A stretch of DNA of 64,000 bases from Cereibacter_A sp052244495 (GCA_052244495.1 JBQPXH010000006.1); one strand, 5' to 3'; numbered from the stretch's first letter, positions 1-8,341 are shown. Notes: generated from the letters alone by a model not told the origin. Made by a program: numbers and translations.

Positions 1-81
1 CTCGGCGGCTATCACTGGGGTCTTCCTGTCAAGCGCGCCATGCTGGCCTGGGAAGCGGCACGGACAGACGCAATCGCGTGA
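1..81 (+). CDS. 3' end of an unidentified gene (cut by window edge)
   Basis: An open plus-strand frame runs from base 1 to a TGA at 79-81. It encodes a 26-residue C-terminus containing LGGYHWGLPVKRAMLAWEAA. The mix of aromatic and charged residues looks like protein rather than a shadow frame, and the next gene starts about 110 bases later on the same strand. Too little is present to name a family. The upstream part lies outside the window. Confidence 0.5.
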   Translation, partial: LGGYHWGLPVKRAMLAWEAARTDAIA

Positions 82-194
82 TCTCGGCAGCTTTTCGCCG
101 CTTCGGGCGGCGGAGCCTCTCCTCGGTTCCAAGCTTGTGCGATATGCAGGGACGCACCCGATATCGGGAGCCAAGGACAAATCGTGAGGCGGCA

Positions 195-881
195 ATGAAG
201 ATCGTGAAATCCCCCTTTCTGCTGATGTCGGCCGGCGTCGTGCTTCTGGCAGGCTGCGACCCCTATGCGACCGGTGGCAATCCCGGCATGGGAGGCCCCG
301 GAAGCTACACTCGTGAAAATCCGCGCGCATCGACGGGCATCGCCACCGGCGCGATCCTCGGCGGCCTCGTCGGCGCCTCGGCGAGCGACAACAAGCTCGA
401 GAAGGCGATCGGCGGCGCGGTCGTGGGCGGCATTCTCGGCGGTGCCGTCGGCTCCGCACTGGATCGTCAGGCGGCGGACCTGCGCAACTCGATCGGCAAC
501 AGCCAGGTCAGTGTCACCAACACCGGCTCGGAACTGGTCGTGACCATGCCGCAGGACATCCTCTTCGCCACCGACAGCGCCAACCTGCGCCCGGACCTGC
601 AGCGCGATCTGGGCGCCGTGGCGCAGAACCTGCTGCGCTATCCGAACTCGACCATCGCGGTCGTCGGCCACACCGACAGCACGGGCGCGGCCGCCTACAA
701 CCAGGACCTCTCGATGCGCCGCGCCCAGTCGGTGGCCGGTGTGCTGATCGGCAACGGCGTGCCTTCCTACCGTGTCTCGGCCATCGGCCGCGGCGAGGAC
801 CAGCCCGTCGCCTCGAACCTCACGCCGGAGGGCCGCGCCCAGAACCGGCGCGTGGACATCATCATCCGGCCGACGAACTGA
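195..881 (+). CDS. OmpA-family outer-membrane lipoprotein (peptidoglycan-binding)
   Basis: Predicted 228-residue envelope lipoprotein. The N-terminus MKIVKSPFLLMSAGVVLLAGC is a lipoprotein signal peptide ending in the lipobox LLAGC, which fixes the start at ATG 195 even though the frame is open further upstream. Residues about 50-95 form a glycine-rich segment (repeated GAILGGLVGA/GGAVVGGILGG), typical of glycine-zipper proteins. The last 110 residues are an OmpA C-terminal domain (LFATDSANLRPDL, VVGHTDSTG, NQDLSMRRAQSVAGVL, GRAQNRRVDI). This is the YiaD-like layout, which is expected to tether the outer membrane to peptidoglycan. A GC-rich hairpin follows the stop codon. Confidence 0.9.
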   Translation: MKIVKSPFLLMSAGVVLLAGCDPYATGGNPGMGGPGSYTRENPRASTGIATGAILGGLVGASASDNKLEKAIGGAVVGGILGGAVGSALDRQAADLRNSIGNSQVSVTNTGSELVVTMPQDILFATDSANLRPDLQRDLGAVAQNLLRYPNSTIAVVGHTDSTGAAAYNQDLSMRRAQSVAGVLIGNGVPSYRVSAIGRGEDQPVASNLTPEGRAQNRRVDIIIRPTN

Positions 882-888
882 ACCGGCT

Positions 889-908
889 GGCGGGCCCTCG
901 GGCCCGCC
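889..908 (+). terminator. GC-rich hairpin after the OmpA-like gene
   Basis: GGCGGGCC and GGCCCGCC form an 8-bp stem around the loop CTCG, 7 bases after the stop codon at 881. No T tract follows, so it may act as a weak or Rho-assisted terminator or as an RNA 3'-end stabiliser. Confidence 0.5.
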
Positions 909-1023
909 CCACCCCTCGGACCTGCCGCCCGCTGACGGAAGGGGATCGGCGGTCAGTCTCGCCTTTCCCGTTGAGCTTGCGCCCGGCCGGTCATAGATTC
1001 TGACCAGTTCGAGGGGAGCTCCG

Positions 1024-1791
1024 ATGCCGTTCCAGAAGATCCAGTCCGAAAAGCTGTCGCAGAGCGTGATGCGGCAGATCGAGCTTCTGATCCTGCGCGG
1101 CATCCTTCGGCCGGGCGAGCGGCTGCCCTCCGAACGCGACCTTTCCGACCGTCTCGGCGTCTCGCGCCCCTCGCTGCGCGACGCGATTGCAGAGCTGCAG
1201 CAGCGCGGGCTTCTCGCAAGCCGTCCCGGATCGGGCATCTTCGTGGCCGAGGTCCTCGGCTCGGCTTTCTCGCCTTCGCTGGTCGAACTCTTCGCAAGTC
1301 ACGAGGAAGCGGTCTTCGACTACATCGACTTCCGGCGCGACCTCGAGAGTCTCTCGGCCGAGCGTGCCGCCACCCGCGCCTCGGATACCGACCTGAAGGT
1401 GATCGACACGATCTTCCGCAAGATGGAGGCGGCGCATCTGAAACGCGACCCCTCCGACGAGGCGGCGCTCGACGCGCAGTTCCACATGGCGATCATCGAG
1501 GCCAGCCATAACGTGGTCATGCTGCACATGATGCGGTCGATGTTCGACCTGTTGCGCAACGGCGTCTTCTACAATCGGCAGATGATGTTCCGGCAGCGGA
1601 CCACGCGCGAGTCGTTGCTCGATCAGCACCGTCGGATCAATCTGGCGCTTCAGACCCGGGATCCGCAGGAGGCGCGGGCAGCGGTCGAGTCCCACCTCTC
1701 CTATGTCGAGAAGGCGGTGACGGAGGGCCTGAGGGCAGATCGGCACGAGGCCGTGGCCCGGCAAAGGTTGGAACACGAGCGGAGCCGCTAG
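1024..1791 (+). CDS. GntR/FadR-family transcriptional regulator
   Basis: Predicted 255-residue DNA-binding regulator. Residues about 5-75 form the GntR winged helix-turn-helix (LRPGERLPSERDLSDRLGVS, RPSLRDAI, GSGIFV). The remainder is an all-helical FadR/FCD-type effector domain with the metal or ligand-binding pattern D..FH..I..A (about residues 150-160) and a late H near residue 205. A Shine-Dalgarno GAGGGGAG precedes ATG 1024. FCD regulators usually sense small organic acids, and PdhR, LldR and GlcC are relatives. No adjacent target operon is evident, so the ligand is unknown. The gene converges on the F0 ATP synthase operon. Confidence 0.88.
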   Translation: MPFQKIQSEKLSQSVMRQIELLILRGILRPGERLPSERDLSDRLGVSRPSLRDAIAELQQRGLLASRPGSGIFVAEVLGSAFSPSLVELFASHEEAVFDYIDFRRDLESLSAERAATRASDTDLKVIDTIFRKMEAAHLKRDPSDEAALDAQFHMAIIEASHNVVMLHMMRSMFDLLRNGVFYNRQMMFRQRTTRESLLDQHRRINLALQTRDPQEARAAVESHLSYVEKAVTEGLRADRHEAVARQRLEHERSR

Positions 1792-1819
1792 AGGCCACTG
1801 CGGCCGCCGTGCATGACAA

Positions 1820-1844
1820 AGGCCCGGCCTTGCGGACCGGGCCT
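1820..1844 (-). terminator. Hairpin terminator between GntR gene and atp operon
   Basis: AGGCCCGG pairs with CCGGGCCT across a 9-base loop in the 74-base gap between convergent genes. On the minus strand the stem is followed by TTTGTC, so it best serves the atp operon. It may also act for the plus strand. Confidence 0.65.
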
Positions 1845-1865
1845 CGTCAGGATGTCGCGCGGTGC

Positions 1866-2420
1866 TCAGTGAAAGCGGGCTTCCACCACCTTGATGGATT
1901 CATCGATCGAAGCCGAGGCCGAAGCCGGCGTCTTCTGGCGCGAGAGCACATCGGCTGCAGCCGCGACGGCCACGGCAATCGCCTGCTCGCGGATGGCGCG
2001 CACGGCGCCGGCCTCGGCCGAGGCGATCTGGTCGTCTGCCGCGGCGAGACGGCGGGCGATCGAGGCCTTGAGGTCGATCTTGGCCTGTTCGGCCGCCGCC
2101 TGTGCCTCCTCGCGTGCCGAAGCGACGATGCGGGCCGCCTGCTCCTGCACTTCCTTCTGCTTGCGGTCATAGGACGCAAGGATGGTCCGCGCCTCTTCGC
2201 GCAGGGCGCGGGCCTCTTCCAGATCCGAGCGGATCTGCAGGGCGCGCTTGTCCAGCATCCCCATCAGGATCCCGGGGACCTTGAAGTAGATCAGCACGCC
2301 CAGGAAGAGAAGGAACGAGATCGCAACGATGAAGTTGGTGTTGTGGAGCGAGAAGAACGGCCCCGTTGCCGCCATGGCGGGGGTCGCTGAAAGCGCCGCG
2401 ATGATCGAGATCTTCTTCAT
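1866..2420 (-). CDS. atpF: ATP synthase F0 subunit b
   Basis: Predicted 184-residue b subunit, the peripheral stalk of F1F0 ATP synthase. It has one N-terminal membrane helix (FIVAISFLLFLGVLIYFKV) after a signal-like stretch, then a long charged helical region (ALQIRSDLEEARALREEART) that dimerises with b'. I chose ATG 2420, which has AAGGGG eight bases upstream. A GTG at 2429 overlaps the stop of the preceding b' gene but has no room for a ribosome site. It is the last gene of the minus-strand operon atpI-B-E-F'-F. The F1 genes are not in this window, as is usual in alphaproteobacteria. Confidence 0.93.
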   Translation of the reverse strand: MKKISIIAALSATPAMAATGPFFSLHNTNFIVAISFLLFLGVLIYFKVPGILMGMLDKRALQIRSDLEEARALREEARTILASYDRKQKEVQEQAARIVASAREEAQAAAEQAKIDLKASIARRLAAADDQIASAEAGAVRAIREQAIAVAVAAAADVLSRQKTPASASASIDESIKVVEARFH

Positions 2421-2425
2421 CGCGC

Positions 2426-2977
2426 TCACCCCTTCATCCGGTTGGCAACCGCCGTCTCGACAGCCGCCCCGTCGGCACGGCCGCCAAGCGCCGCAACCAG
2501 AGCCGAGGCCGTGTCGCGCGCCACTTCGGACACGCTCTGCAGCGCGCCGGAGCGGATCTCGGCGATCCGGGCTTCGGATTCGGCGGCCTTGGCCGAAATC
2601 TCGGCATCGGCTTTCGCCGTCGCTTCGGCCAGCTGCGCGTTGATCTGCGCACGGGTCTCGGCAACGATGGCCTGGGCTTCCGTCCGGGCCTTGGCCAGCG
2701 CCTCGTTATAGGCCTTCTCGGCCAGAACGGCCTTCTGCTTCAGCTCTTCCGCCGCCGCAAGGTCGTTGGTGATCGTGCCGCTCCGCTCGGCCAGAACCGC
2801 CCCGATCCGGGGCAGCGCCACGCGCGAGAGCACGAAGTAGATCGCGGCCAGGGTGATGACCAGCCAGAAGATCTGGTTGCCCCAGGTCGAGAAGTCAAGC
2901 TGCGGCATGCCGGTGGCCGGAGCCGCCGCATGGCCGGCCGCACCGGCCGCCGCATCGTGCGCTGCTTCAGTCTCCAT
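2426..2977 (-). CDS. atpF': ATP synthase F0 subunit b'
   Basis: Predicted 183-residue second b-type subunit. It has a poly-Ala/His N-terminal extension, one membrane helix near residues 34-52 (IFWLVITLAAIYFVLSRV), then a long Ala/Glu/Lys-rich helix (LAAAEELKQKAVLAEKAYNE). Photosynthetic and many alphaproteobacteria carry diverged b and b' genes that form a heterodimeric stalk, and the tandem arrangement here fits. AGGA lies six bases before ATG 2977. Its stop overlaps the alternative GTG start region of atpF. Confidence 0.92.
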   Translation of the reverse strand: METEAAHDAAAGAAGHAAAPATGMPQLDFSTWGNQIFWLVITLAAIYFVLSRVALPRIGAVLAERSGTITNDLAAAEELKQKAVLAEKAYNEALAKARTEAQAIVAETRAQINAQLAEATAKADAEISAKAAESEARIAEIRSGALQSVSEVARDTASALVAALGGRADGAAVETAVANRMKG

Positions 2978-3054
2978 GTCGTATCCTCGTGTCCCTCAAG
3001 AACCAGGCCGGACGGGTTGATCCCCTCCGGCCGCAAGTGTCGGTCCTGTAAGGA

Positions 3055-3291
3055 TCAGAGGGCGAACATCAGCAGGAGCGCAACGAGGAACGAGAAGATC
3101 CCGAAGGCTTCCGCGAAGGCGATGCCGATGAAGAGGAACGCGGTCTGGCCGGGGGCGGCCGACGGGTTACGCAGCGCGCCCGAGAGGAAGTTGCCGGCCA
3201 CGTTGCCCACGCCGATGGCAGCGCCACCCATGCCAGCGCAAGCCAGACCCGCGCCGATGTAGGCACCCATTTGAACGATATCGCCTTCCAT
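3055..3291 (-). CDS. atpE: ATP synthase F0 subunit c
   Basis: Predicted 78-residue proteolipid of the c-ring. Two hydrophobic hairpin helices flank the polar loop RNP (41-43). The proton-carrying carboxylate is E61 in the second helix (GIAFAEAFGIFSF). I chose ATG 3291, with AAGGAG eight bases upstream, over a GTG nine bases earlier, and this gives the usual family N-terminus MEGDIVQMG. It sits 47 bases downstream of atpB. The wide gap is common in atp operons, where c must be made in excess. Confidence 0.96.
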   Translation of the reverse strand: MEGDIVQMGAYIGAGLACAGMGGAAIGVGNVAGNFLSGALRNPSAAPGQTAFLFIGIAFAEAFGIFSFLVALLLMFAL

Positions 3292-3347
3292 GTCCGTCAC
3301 TCCTTGATGCTGGAATTGGCTGAATTGGTTGCTTCAGGACCGCTGTC

Positions 3348-4097
3348 TCAGTGGTGCGGATGCAGGGCATCCCGCAGGTAGACGCAGGTCAGGATGGTGA
3401 AAACGTAGGCCTGGATGAAGGCGACCAGCACCTCCATGGCATACATCGCAGTGATGGCGACCACCGACAGCGGCGAGATCAGCGCGACAGCGGCGAAGCC
3501 CGCGAACACCTTGATCACCGCGTGGCCGGCCATGATGTTGCCGACAAGACGAATGGAATGGCTGACGGGACGCACCAGATACGAGATCACCTCGATCACC
3601 GCCAGCACCGGGCGCAGCGCGAGCGGCGCGGACGAGACCCAGAACAGTTCGAGGAAGTGCTTTCCGTGCTTCAGGAAGCCGATCGCCGTCACGGTGATGA
3701 ACACTGCGAGCGCCAGCACCACGGTCACCGCGACATGCGAGGTGGTGGTGAAGGACATCGGGATCAGGCCGAGGAAGTTTGCGAAGAGGATGAACATGAA
3801 CAGCGTCATGATGTAGGGGAAGTACTTCACCCCGTCATGGCCGGTCACATCCTCGATCATCTTGTAGACGAAGCCGTAGGAGAGTTCGGCCACCGACTGC
3901 GTGCGCGAGGGCACGATCGCCCGGCGCCGTGTTCCCAGCACCATCAGCGCGATCACGCAGAGGACGGCGAGCGCCATCCAGACGGTCACGTTGGTGATCG
4001 TGTACCAGTGGACATCGGTGCCGCCGAAGAACGGACGGACGATGAACTGGTCCATCGGGTGGATCTGAAGGCCGCCGCTCTCTGCTTCCGTCGCCAT
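3348..4097 (-). CDS. atpB: ATP synthase F0 subunit a
   Basis: Predicted 249-residue integral membrane subunit forming the proton half-channels against the c-ring. Five or six hydrophobic helices are visible. The family signature SIRLVGNIMAGH contains the essential arginine, R183 here. The C-terminal helix VAFIQAYVFTILTCVYL is also typical. The start lies one base after the atpI stop, so translation is probably coupled. Confidence 0.95.
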   Translation of the reverse strand: MATEAESGGLQIHPMDQFIVRPFFGGTDVHWYTITNVTVWMALAVLCVIALMVLGTRRRAIVPSRTQSVAELSYGFVYKMIEDVTGHDGVKYFPYIMTLFMFILFANFLGLIPMSFTTTSHVAVTVVLALAVFITVTAIGFLKHGKHFLELFWVSSAPLALRPVLAVIEVISYLVRPVSHSIRLVGNIMAGHAVIKVFAGFAAVALISPLSVVAITAMYAMEVLVAFIQAYVFTILTCVYLRDALHPHH

Positions 4098-4098
4098 G

Positions 4099-4446
4099 TC
4101 AACTTCCTCTGGTCTCGTCTTCGGGTTTCCCCGTACTCATCTGTGCCGCGGCGGCCGCGCCCATCTTCCGGGCAGTTCCCATCATGGTCCGCACCCCCGC
4201 GGCGAAGCCGAACAGGGCGAAGATCACGAGCATGATGGGTCGGGTCCCGAACAACTCGTCGAGTCCGTAGCCGATGGCCAGCCCTATCAGGACCCCGGTC
4301 ACCAGCTCGATCACCATCCGCCAGGCCAGTTCACCCTGAGACAATGCCTTGCCCGTCGTCGAGGCCTCCGTCGGCGCCTTCCCCTTCAGCTTCGCAAGAC
4401 GGGCCTCAAGAGCCCTGATCTTCTCGGAGTCCGGGTCATGCGTCAT
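4099..4446 (-). CDS. atpI: ATP synthase accessory protein AtpI
   Basis: Predicted 115-residue AtpI/Unc1-like membrane protein. A charged N-terminus (SEKIRALEARLAKLKGKAP) is followed by two hydrophobic helices (ELVTGVLIGLAIGYGLDELF and PIMLVIFALFGFAAGVRTM), the usual layout of this small subunit, which has been linked to c-ring assembly and Mg2+ supply. I chose ATG 4446 because AAGGGA precedes it by seven bases. The open frame continues upstream, but without such a site. First gene of the F0 operon. Confidence 0.9.
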   Translation of the reverse strand: MTHDPDSEKIRALEARLAKLKGKAPTEASTTGKALSQGELAWRMVIELVTGVLIGLAIGYGLDELFGTRPIMLVIFALFGFAAGVRTMMGTARKMGAAAAAQMSTGKPEDETRGS

Positions 4447-4474
4447 CGGGATGTCCCTTCGGCAGTCGGGGAGA

Positions 4475-4503
4475 TACCTACGCAGCGGGGTGAACCGAGT
4501 CAA
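4475..4503 (-). promoter_or_regulatory. Housekeeping-type promoter of the atp F0 operon
   Basis: Reading the minus strand, TTGACT (4503-4498) is followed by a 17-base spacer and TAGGTA (4480-4475). Transcription would begin near 4468, giving an atpI leader of about 20 bases. Assigned by hexamer match and position only. Confidence 0.6.
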
Positions 4504-4664
4504 GGAAGCAATTTCCTCAAACAAATCACATCTTATCAGTCACTTAATCAATGGCATCCACCTGCGCCCGATACTCCGGCGAGCCGGTTCGGGCGCTAAC
4601 GGAGGCTCCGGGCACATTCAACCTACCGGTTGACGATGCCGCGGGGCAGCGTAGCATCGCCGCC

Positions 4665-5021
4665 ATGCCCGAGCGCCTCGACATCATCTTTTCCGCCCTT
4701 GCCGATCCCACCCGGCGCGAAATCCTGTCGATGCTTCTTGAGGACGACATGGCCGTCACCGATGTCGCGGAGCCGTTCCGGATGTCTCTTGCGGCCGTGT
4801 CCAAGCACCTGCAGGTGCTGGCGGAGGCGGGGCTCATCACGCAGGAGAAGCGCGGACGCGTGAAGTGGTGCAAGCTCGAGCCGGACGCGCTGAAGGCCGC
4901 CTCGGTCTGGATGCAGGGCTTCGGCCACTTCGAGCCCGTGAACCTCGACGCCTTCGAGCGGTTCCTCGCGCGCGAGCTCGACGATCCCGGCGAGACGCCG
5001 GAACGGCCGTCGCTCTCGTGA
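4665..5021 (+). CDS. ArsR-family winged-helix regulator
   Basis: Predicted 118-residue regulator. The helix-turn-helix is clear (LADPTRREILSMLL, MSLAAVSKHLQVLAEAGLI, GRVKWCKLEP). Only one cysteine appears in the core (C62) and no CxC metal motif, so metal sensing is unlikely. The SDR-like C-terminal helix resembles the ArsR subgroup often paired with SRPBCC/AHSA1 proteins, but no such partner is adjacent. ATG 4665 has no good Shine-Dalgarno, and a promoter-like pair (TTGACG at 4630, TAGCAT at 4652) would place the transcript start almost on the ATG, suggesting a leaderless message. Confidence 0.85.
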   Translation: MPERLDIIFSALADPTRREILSMLLEDDMAVTDVAEPFRMSLAAVSKHLQVLAEAGLITQEKRGRVKWCKLEPDALKAASVWMQGFGHFEPVNLDAFERFLARELDDPGETPERPSLS

Positions 5022-5087
5022 ACGCAAGGGACCGGGTGCGTGGCGAGCGCGGATCAGGCGGAGCAGAGGACGTCCGTGCGTCCGCTC

Positions 5088-6593
5088 TCAGGCGAAGCGG
5101 CGGGCGTATCGGTCGCGCAGCAGGTTCTTCTGAACCTTGCCCATGGTGTTGCGCGGCAGTTCCTCGACGACGACCGCGGCCCGGGGCTGCTTGAAGCGCG
5201 CGATCCGGTCGTTGAGCGTCGCCACCACCTCCTGCGGGTCCAGGGTCACGCCGGGCCGCGGCACGAGCACCGCCAGCACCGCCTCGCCCAGGTCCGGGTG
5301 TGGCACGCCCACCACCGCGCTCTCGAGAATGCCCGGAACCTCGTCGAGCAGAAGCTCGACCTCCTTCGGATAGATGTTGTAGCCGCCCGAGATGATCAGG
5401 TCCTTCTGTCGGCCGATGATCTGGACATAGCCGTCCTCGTCCACGCGCCCGAGGTCGCCGGTGATGAAGAAGCCGACCGGGCGCAGTTCCTCGGCGGTCT
5501 TCTCGGGCATCTGCCAGTAGCCCTGGAAGACGTTCGGGCCGCGCACCTCGATCACGCCGACCTCGCCCGGCGCCACCTCGCGGCCCTCGTGCAGGATCCG
5601 CAGCTCGACACCCGGCAGCGGGAAGCCCACCGTCCCCGCGCGCCGCTCGCCCTCATAGGGGTTCGAGGTGGACATGTTGGTTTCGGTCATGCCGTAGCGC
5701 TCGAGGATGCGGTGGCCGGTGCGGGCCTCGAACTCGGCATGGGTTTCGGCCAGCAGCGGCGCCGAGCCGGAGACGAAGAGCCTCATGCCCGAAGCCCTCT
5801 CTCGCGTGAGGCGCGGATCGCCCAGTAGTCGCGTGTAGAACGTGGGCACCCCCATCATCGCCGTGGCCTCGGGCATCGAGCCAAGGATCGCGTCGAGATC
5901 GAAACCCGGCAGGAAGACCATGGATCCGCCGGTGAGGAGTGACACGTTCGAGGCCACGAAGAGACCGTGGGTGTGGAAGATCGGCAGCGCGTGGATCAGC
6001 ACGTCGCGCTCCGTGAAGCGCCAGAGCTCGGCCAGAGCCTCGGCATTCGACAGCAGGTTGCGCTGGCTCAGCATCGCGCCCTTCGACCGCCCCGTGGTGC
6101 CGGAGGTGTAGAGCAGCGCCGCCAGATCCTCGAGGCCCCGATCCACCGGCAGGATCTCTTCAGGCTGGCCCTCCGAGAGGTCGCGCAGCGTCCCCGCGCC
6201 ATCCGCGCCAAGCGTGAGGAGCCGCGATCCGTGCCGCGCGGCCAGCGGCGCCAGCGTCTCGGCGCGCGCGGGGTCGCAAAGGAAGACGCGCGGAGCGGCG
6301 TCCCCAAGGAAATAGTCAACCTCGTCGGGCGTGTAGGCGCTATTGAGGGGCAGGAAGATCGCGCCCAGCGCCACTGCGGCCCCGTAGACGGCCAGCGCCT
6401 CGGGGCTCTTTGCCACCTGCACGGCAACGCGGTCGCCCGCGCCGAGCCCGGCCGCCCGCAGTGCATGGGCCTGGCGTGCAATCATCCGCAGGAACGAGTC
6501 GCCCCGGATGCGCCGGCCGTCCGGCAGGATCAGCAGGTCGCTCTGCCGCCCCGCGAGCGGCAAAAAGAGCGCGTCATACAGCGGATTGGCCAT
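5088..6593 (-). CDS. matB: Malonyl-CoA synthetase (MatB-type acyl-CoA ligase)
   Basis: Predicted 501-residue ANL-superfamily adenylating enzyme. The P-loop YTSGTTGRSKG is at 162-172, the A5 motif is YGMTETNM, A8 is GYNIYPKEVE, and the C-terminal catalytic lysine is K486 in NTMGKVQK. Several stretches (RVAVQVAKSPEAL, LNSAYTPDEVDYFLGD, IHALPIFHTHGLFV, SNPYEGERRAGTVGFPLP) match the malonate-activating MatB branch. The expected reaction is malonate + ATP + CoA to malonyl-CoA, which scavenges malonate for fatty-acid synthesis. No malonyl-CoA decarboxylase or malonate transporter is adjacent. It lies 29 bases downstream of mipZ and may share its transcript. Confidence 0.88.
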   Translation of the reverse strand: MANPLYDALFLPLAGRQSDLLILPDGRRIRGDSFLRMIARQAHALRAAGLGAGDRVAVQVAKSPEALAVYGAAVALGAIFLPLNSAYTPDEVDYFLGDAAPRVFLCDPARAETLAPLAARHGSRLLTLGADGAGTLRDLSEGQPEEILPVDRGLEDLAALLYTSGTTGRSKGAMLSQRNLLSNAEALAELWRFTERDVLIHALPIFHTHGLFVASNVSLLTGGSMVFLPGFDLDAILGSMPEATAMMGVPTFYTRLLGDPRLTRERASGMRLFVSGSAPLLAETHAEFEARTGHRILERYGMTETNMSTSNPYEGERRAGTVGFPLPGVELRILHEGREVAPGEVGVIEVRGPNVFQGYWQMPEKTAEELRPVGFFITGDLGRVDEDGYVQIIGRQKDLIISGGYNIYPKEVELLLDEVPGILESAVVGVPHPDLGEAVLAVLVPRPGVTLDPQEVVATLNDRIARFKQPRAAVVVEELPRNTMGKVQKNLLRDRYARRFA

Positions 6594-6622
6594 CGGGTCC
6601 TCCCTCCCTTTCGGTGGCGGAT

Positions 6623-7432
6623 TCAGAAGTTGGGCTTCACCCCCGGCAGGTTGAGCTCGATCAGCAGGTCACGCACCTCCTGCCGCGCCGCGATGTTGGA
6701 CAGGCTCAGCTGCTCCACCCCCGTGTCGCGCAGGTCGAGAAGCGTGAGCCCGCGCGGAAACAGCTCGCGGAAGATCACCCGCTCCGAGAAGCCCGCGGCC
6801 ACCCGGAAGCCGATCCGGCGTGACAGATCCTCGAGCGCCGCGCCCACCTTCTTCTTGTTGTGCATCTGCTGCGCACCGAGGCGGTTGCGGAGCACGATCC
6901 AGTCGATGGGCTTGAGCCCGGCCTGTGCCCGGAACTGCCGCGCGCTCCAGACCATCTCGGCATAGATGGACGGACCCTTGACCTTGCCGGTCTCGGGATC
7001 GATCCGGGCCAGCAGGTCGAAATCGACGAAACTGTCGTTCAGCGGCGTGACCAGCGTATCGGCCAGCGAATGCGCCACCTGGCTCAGCCGCGTGTGAGAG
7101 CCCGGACAGTCGATCAGGATGAAGTCCGAAACCGGCTCGAGCTCCGACACGGCCTTCGCCAGCCGCACGTCGAGCGGATTCTCCCCCTCGGGCACCTCGC
7201 CTTCGGCGACTTCGGGCAGAAGGCGATAGTCCGGCATCGGCAGCGTGAGGCCCGAACTCTGCGCGAAGGCCTGCCGGTTCTCGACGTAGCGGCCGAAGCT
7301 GCGCTGCCGGAGATCGAGGTCGAGCGCGCCGACCCGGAACCCGAGCCGCACCAGCGCGGTCGCCACATGCATGCAGGTCGTGGATTTGCCCGAGCCGCCC
7401 TTCTCGTTGCCCACCACGATGATATGCGCCAC
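6623..7432 (-). CDS. mipZ: MipZ, ParA-like cell-division positioning ATPase
   Basis: Predicted 269-residue ParA/MinD-superfamily ATPase. The deviant Walker A GNEKGGSGKST lies at residues 8-18, and FILIDCPGSHTRLS is the Walker B region. The conserved block IDWIVLRNRLGAQQMHNKKKV and the C-terminal ERVIFRELFPRGLTLLDL identify the MipZ family. MipZ interacts with ParB at origins and inhibits FtsZ assembly near the poles, replacing MinCD in alphaproteobacteria. I chose GTG 7432, with AGAGGA five bases upstream. The frame is open further upstream, but that part looks non-coding. Confidence 0.92.
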   Translation of the reverse strand: MAHIIVVGNEKGGSGKSTTCMHVATALVRLGFRVGALDLDLRQRSFGRYVENRQAFAQSSGLTLPMPDYRLLPEVAEGEVPEGENPLDVRLAKAVSELEPVSDFILIDCPGSHTRLSQVAHSLADTLVTPLNDSFVDFDLLARIDPETGKVKGPSIYAEMVWSARQFRAQAGLKPIDWIVLRNRLGAQQMHNKKKVGAALEDLSRRIGFRVAAGFSERVIFRELFPRGLTLLDLRDTGVEQLSLSNIAARQEVRDLLIELNLPGVKPNF

Positions 7433-7638
7433 GGACGTCCTCTCGCTTGCCCCCGGTTCGCGACTAGCGGCTGTCCGCCACCGGCGCAAGGGCGCGTGCG
7501 GGGATGCGGCAATTCCCCTGTGGATACTGGGTCCCCGCAGCGCATCGGCCATCTGCCGCCCCGCATCATCGGGCGTCCGACACGCGCCTCTGGCTCGGCA
7601 GTCCGGGAACCTCGCAGGCAGGGCGGGCCGTGAAACGA

Positions 7639-7667
7639 CAAAGGGCGCACCCGTGGTGCGCCCTTTG
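7639..7667 (-). terminator. Strong intrinsic terminator of the ffh-rpmE operon
   Basis: A perfect 13-bp stem CAAAGGGCGCACC/GGTGCGCCCTTTG with a 3-base loop lies 17 bases beyond the rpmE stop. On the minus strand it runs into TCGTTTCA, a short T-containing tail. Confidence 0.8.
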
Positions 7668-7684
7668 CGGAAGTCGGGCCGGTC

Positions 7685-7906
7685 TCAGAAGCCGAGGCCG
7701 GCGTACTTGTTCTTGAACTTCGACACGCGGCCTCCGGTGTCCATCAGCTTGGCGGTGCCGCCGGTCCAGGCGGGATGGGCGAGCGGGTCGATCTCGAGCG
7801 CCATCTGTTCGCCTTCCTTGCCCCAGGTCGAGCGGACCTGGAACACGGTGCCATCGGTCATCTTGACGTCGATGAAGTGATAGTCGGGGTGGATGCCCTT
7901 TTTCAT
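7685..7906 (-). CDS. rpmE: Ribosomal protein bL31
   Basis: Predicted 73-residue bL31 (MKKGIHPDYHFIDVKMTDG at the N-terminus, then STWGKEGEQMALEIDPLAHPAW). It has no cysteine, so it lacks the zinc-binding CxxC of the C+ paralogue and belongs to the zinc-independent form. That form is normal in many alphaproteobacteria. It is the last gene of the operon, 12 bases after rplS and before a strong terminator. Confidence 0.95.
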   Translation of the reverse strand: MKKGIHPDYHFIDVKMTDGTVFQVRSTWGKEGEQMALEIDPLAHPAWTGGTAKLMDTGGRVSKFKNKYAGLGF

Positions 7907-7918
7907 TTCCGCCGCTCC

Positions 7919-8293
7919 TTACTCGGATTTCGCTTTGTAGGTCGTGTCTTCCGCGATGCGGGCCGACTTGCCGCGGCGCGAGCGGAGGTAGTAGAGCTTC
8001 GCGCGGCGGACGCGGCCACGGCGCACGACCTCGATCGAGTCGATGTTCGTCGAATAGAGCGGGAAGACGCGTTCCACGCCTTCGCCGAAGGAGATCTTGC
8101 GCACGGTGAACGAGGCCGAGATCGTGGCGCCGCCCTTGCGGCCGATCACGACGCCTTCGTAGTTCTGCACGCGCGAGCGGGTGCCTTCGGTCACCTTGTA
8201 GCCGACGCGGACAGTGTCGCCGGCCTTGAAATCCGGGATGGTCTTGCCGAGGGCGGCGATCTGCTCCGCCTCGATTTGCGCGATCAGGTTCAT
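7919..8293 (-). CDS. rplS: Ribosomal protein bL19
   Basis: Predicted 124-residue large-subunit protein at the 30S-50S interface. Family blocks are visible: PDFKAGDTVRVGYKVTEG, RVQNYEGVVIGRKG, TISASFTVRKISFGEGVERV, FPLYSTNIDSIEVVRRGRVR, RRAKLYYLRSRRGKSARI. Standard position after trmD. Confidence 0.96.
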   Translation of the reverse strand: MNLIAQIEAEQIAALGKTIPDFKAGDTVRVGYKVTEGTRSRVQNYEGVVIGRKGGATISASFTVRKISFGEGVERVFPLYSTNIDSIEVVRRGRVRRAKLYYLRSRRGKSARIAEDTTYKAKSE

Positions 8294-8341
8294 CGCAGGT
8301 CCTTTCCTTTGCTCGCGGTTTGCCCGCGAAGTGATGCCGCC

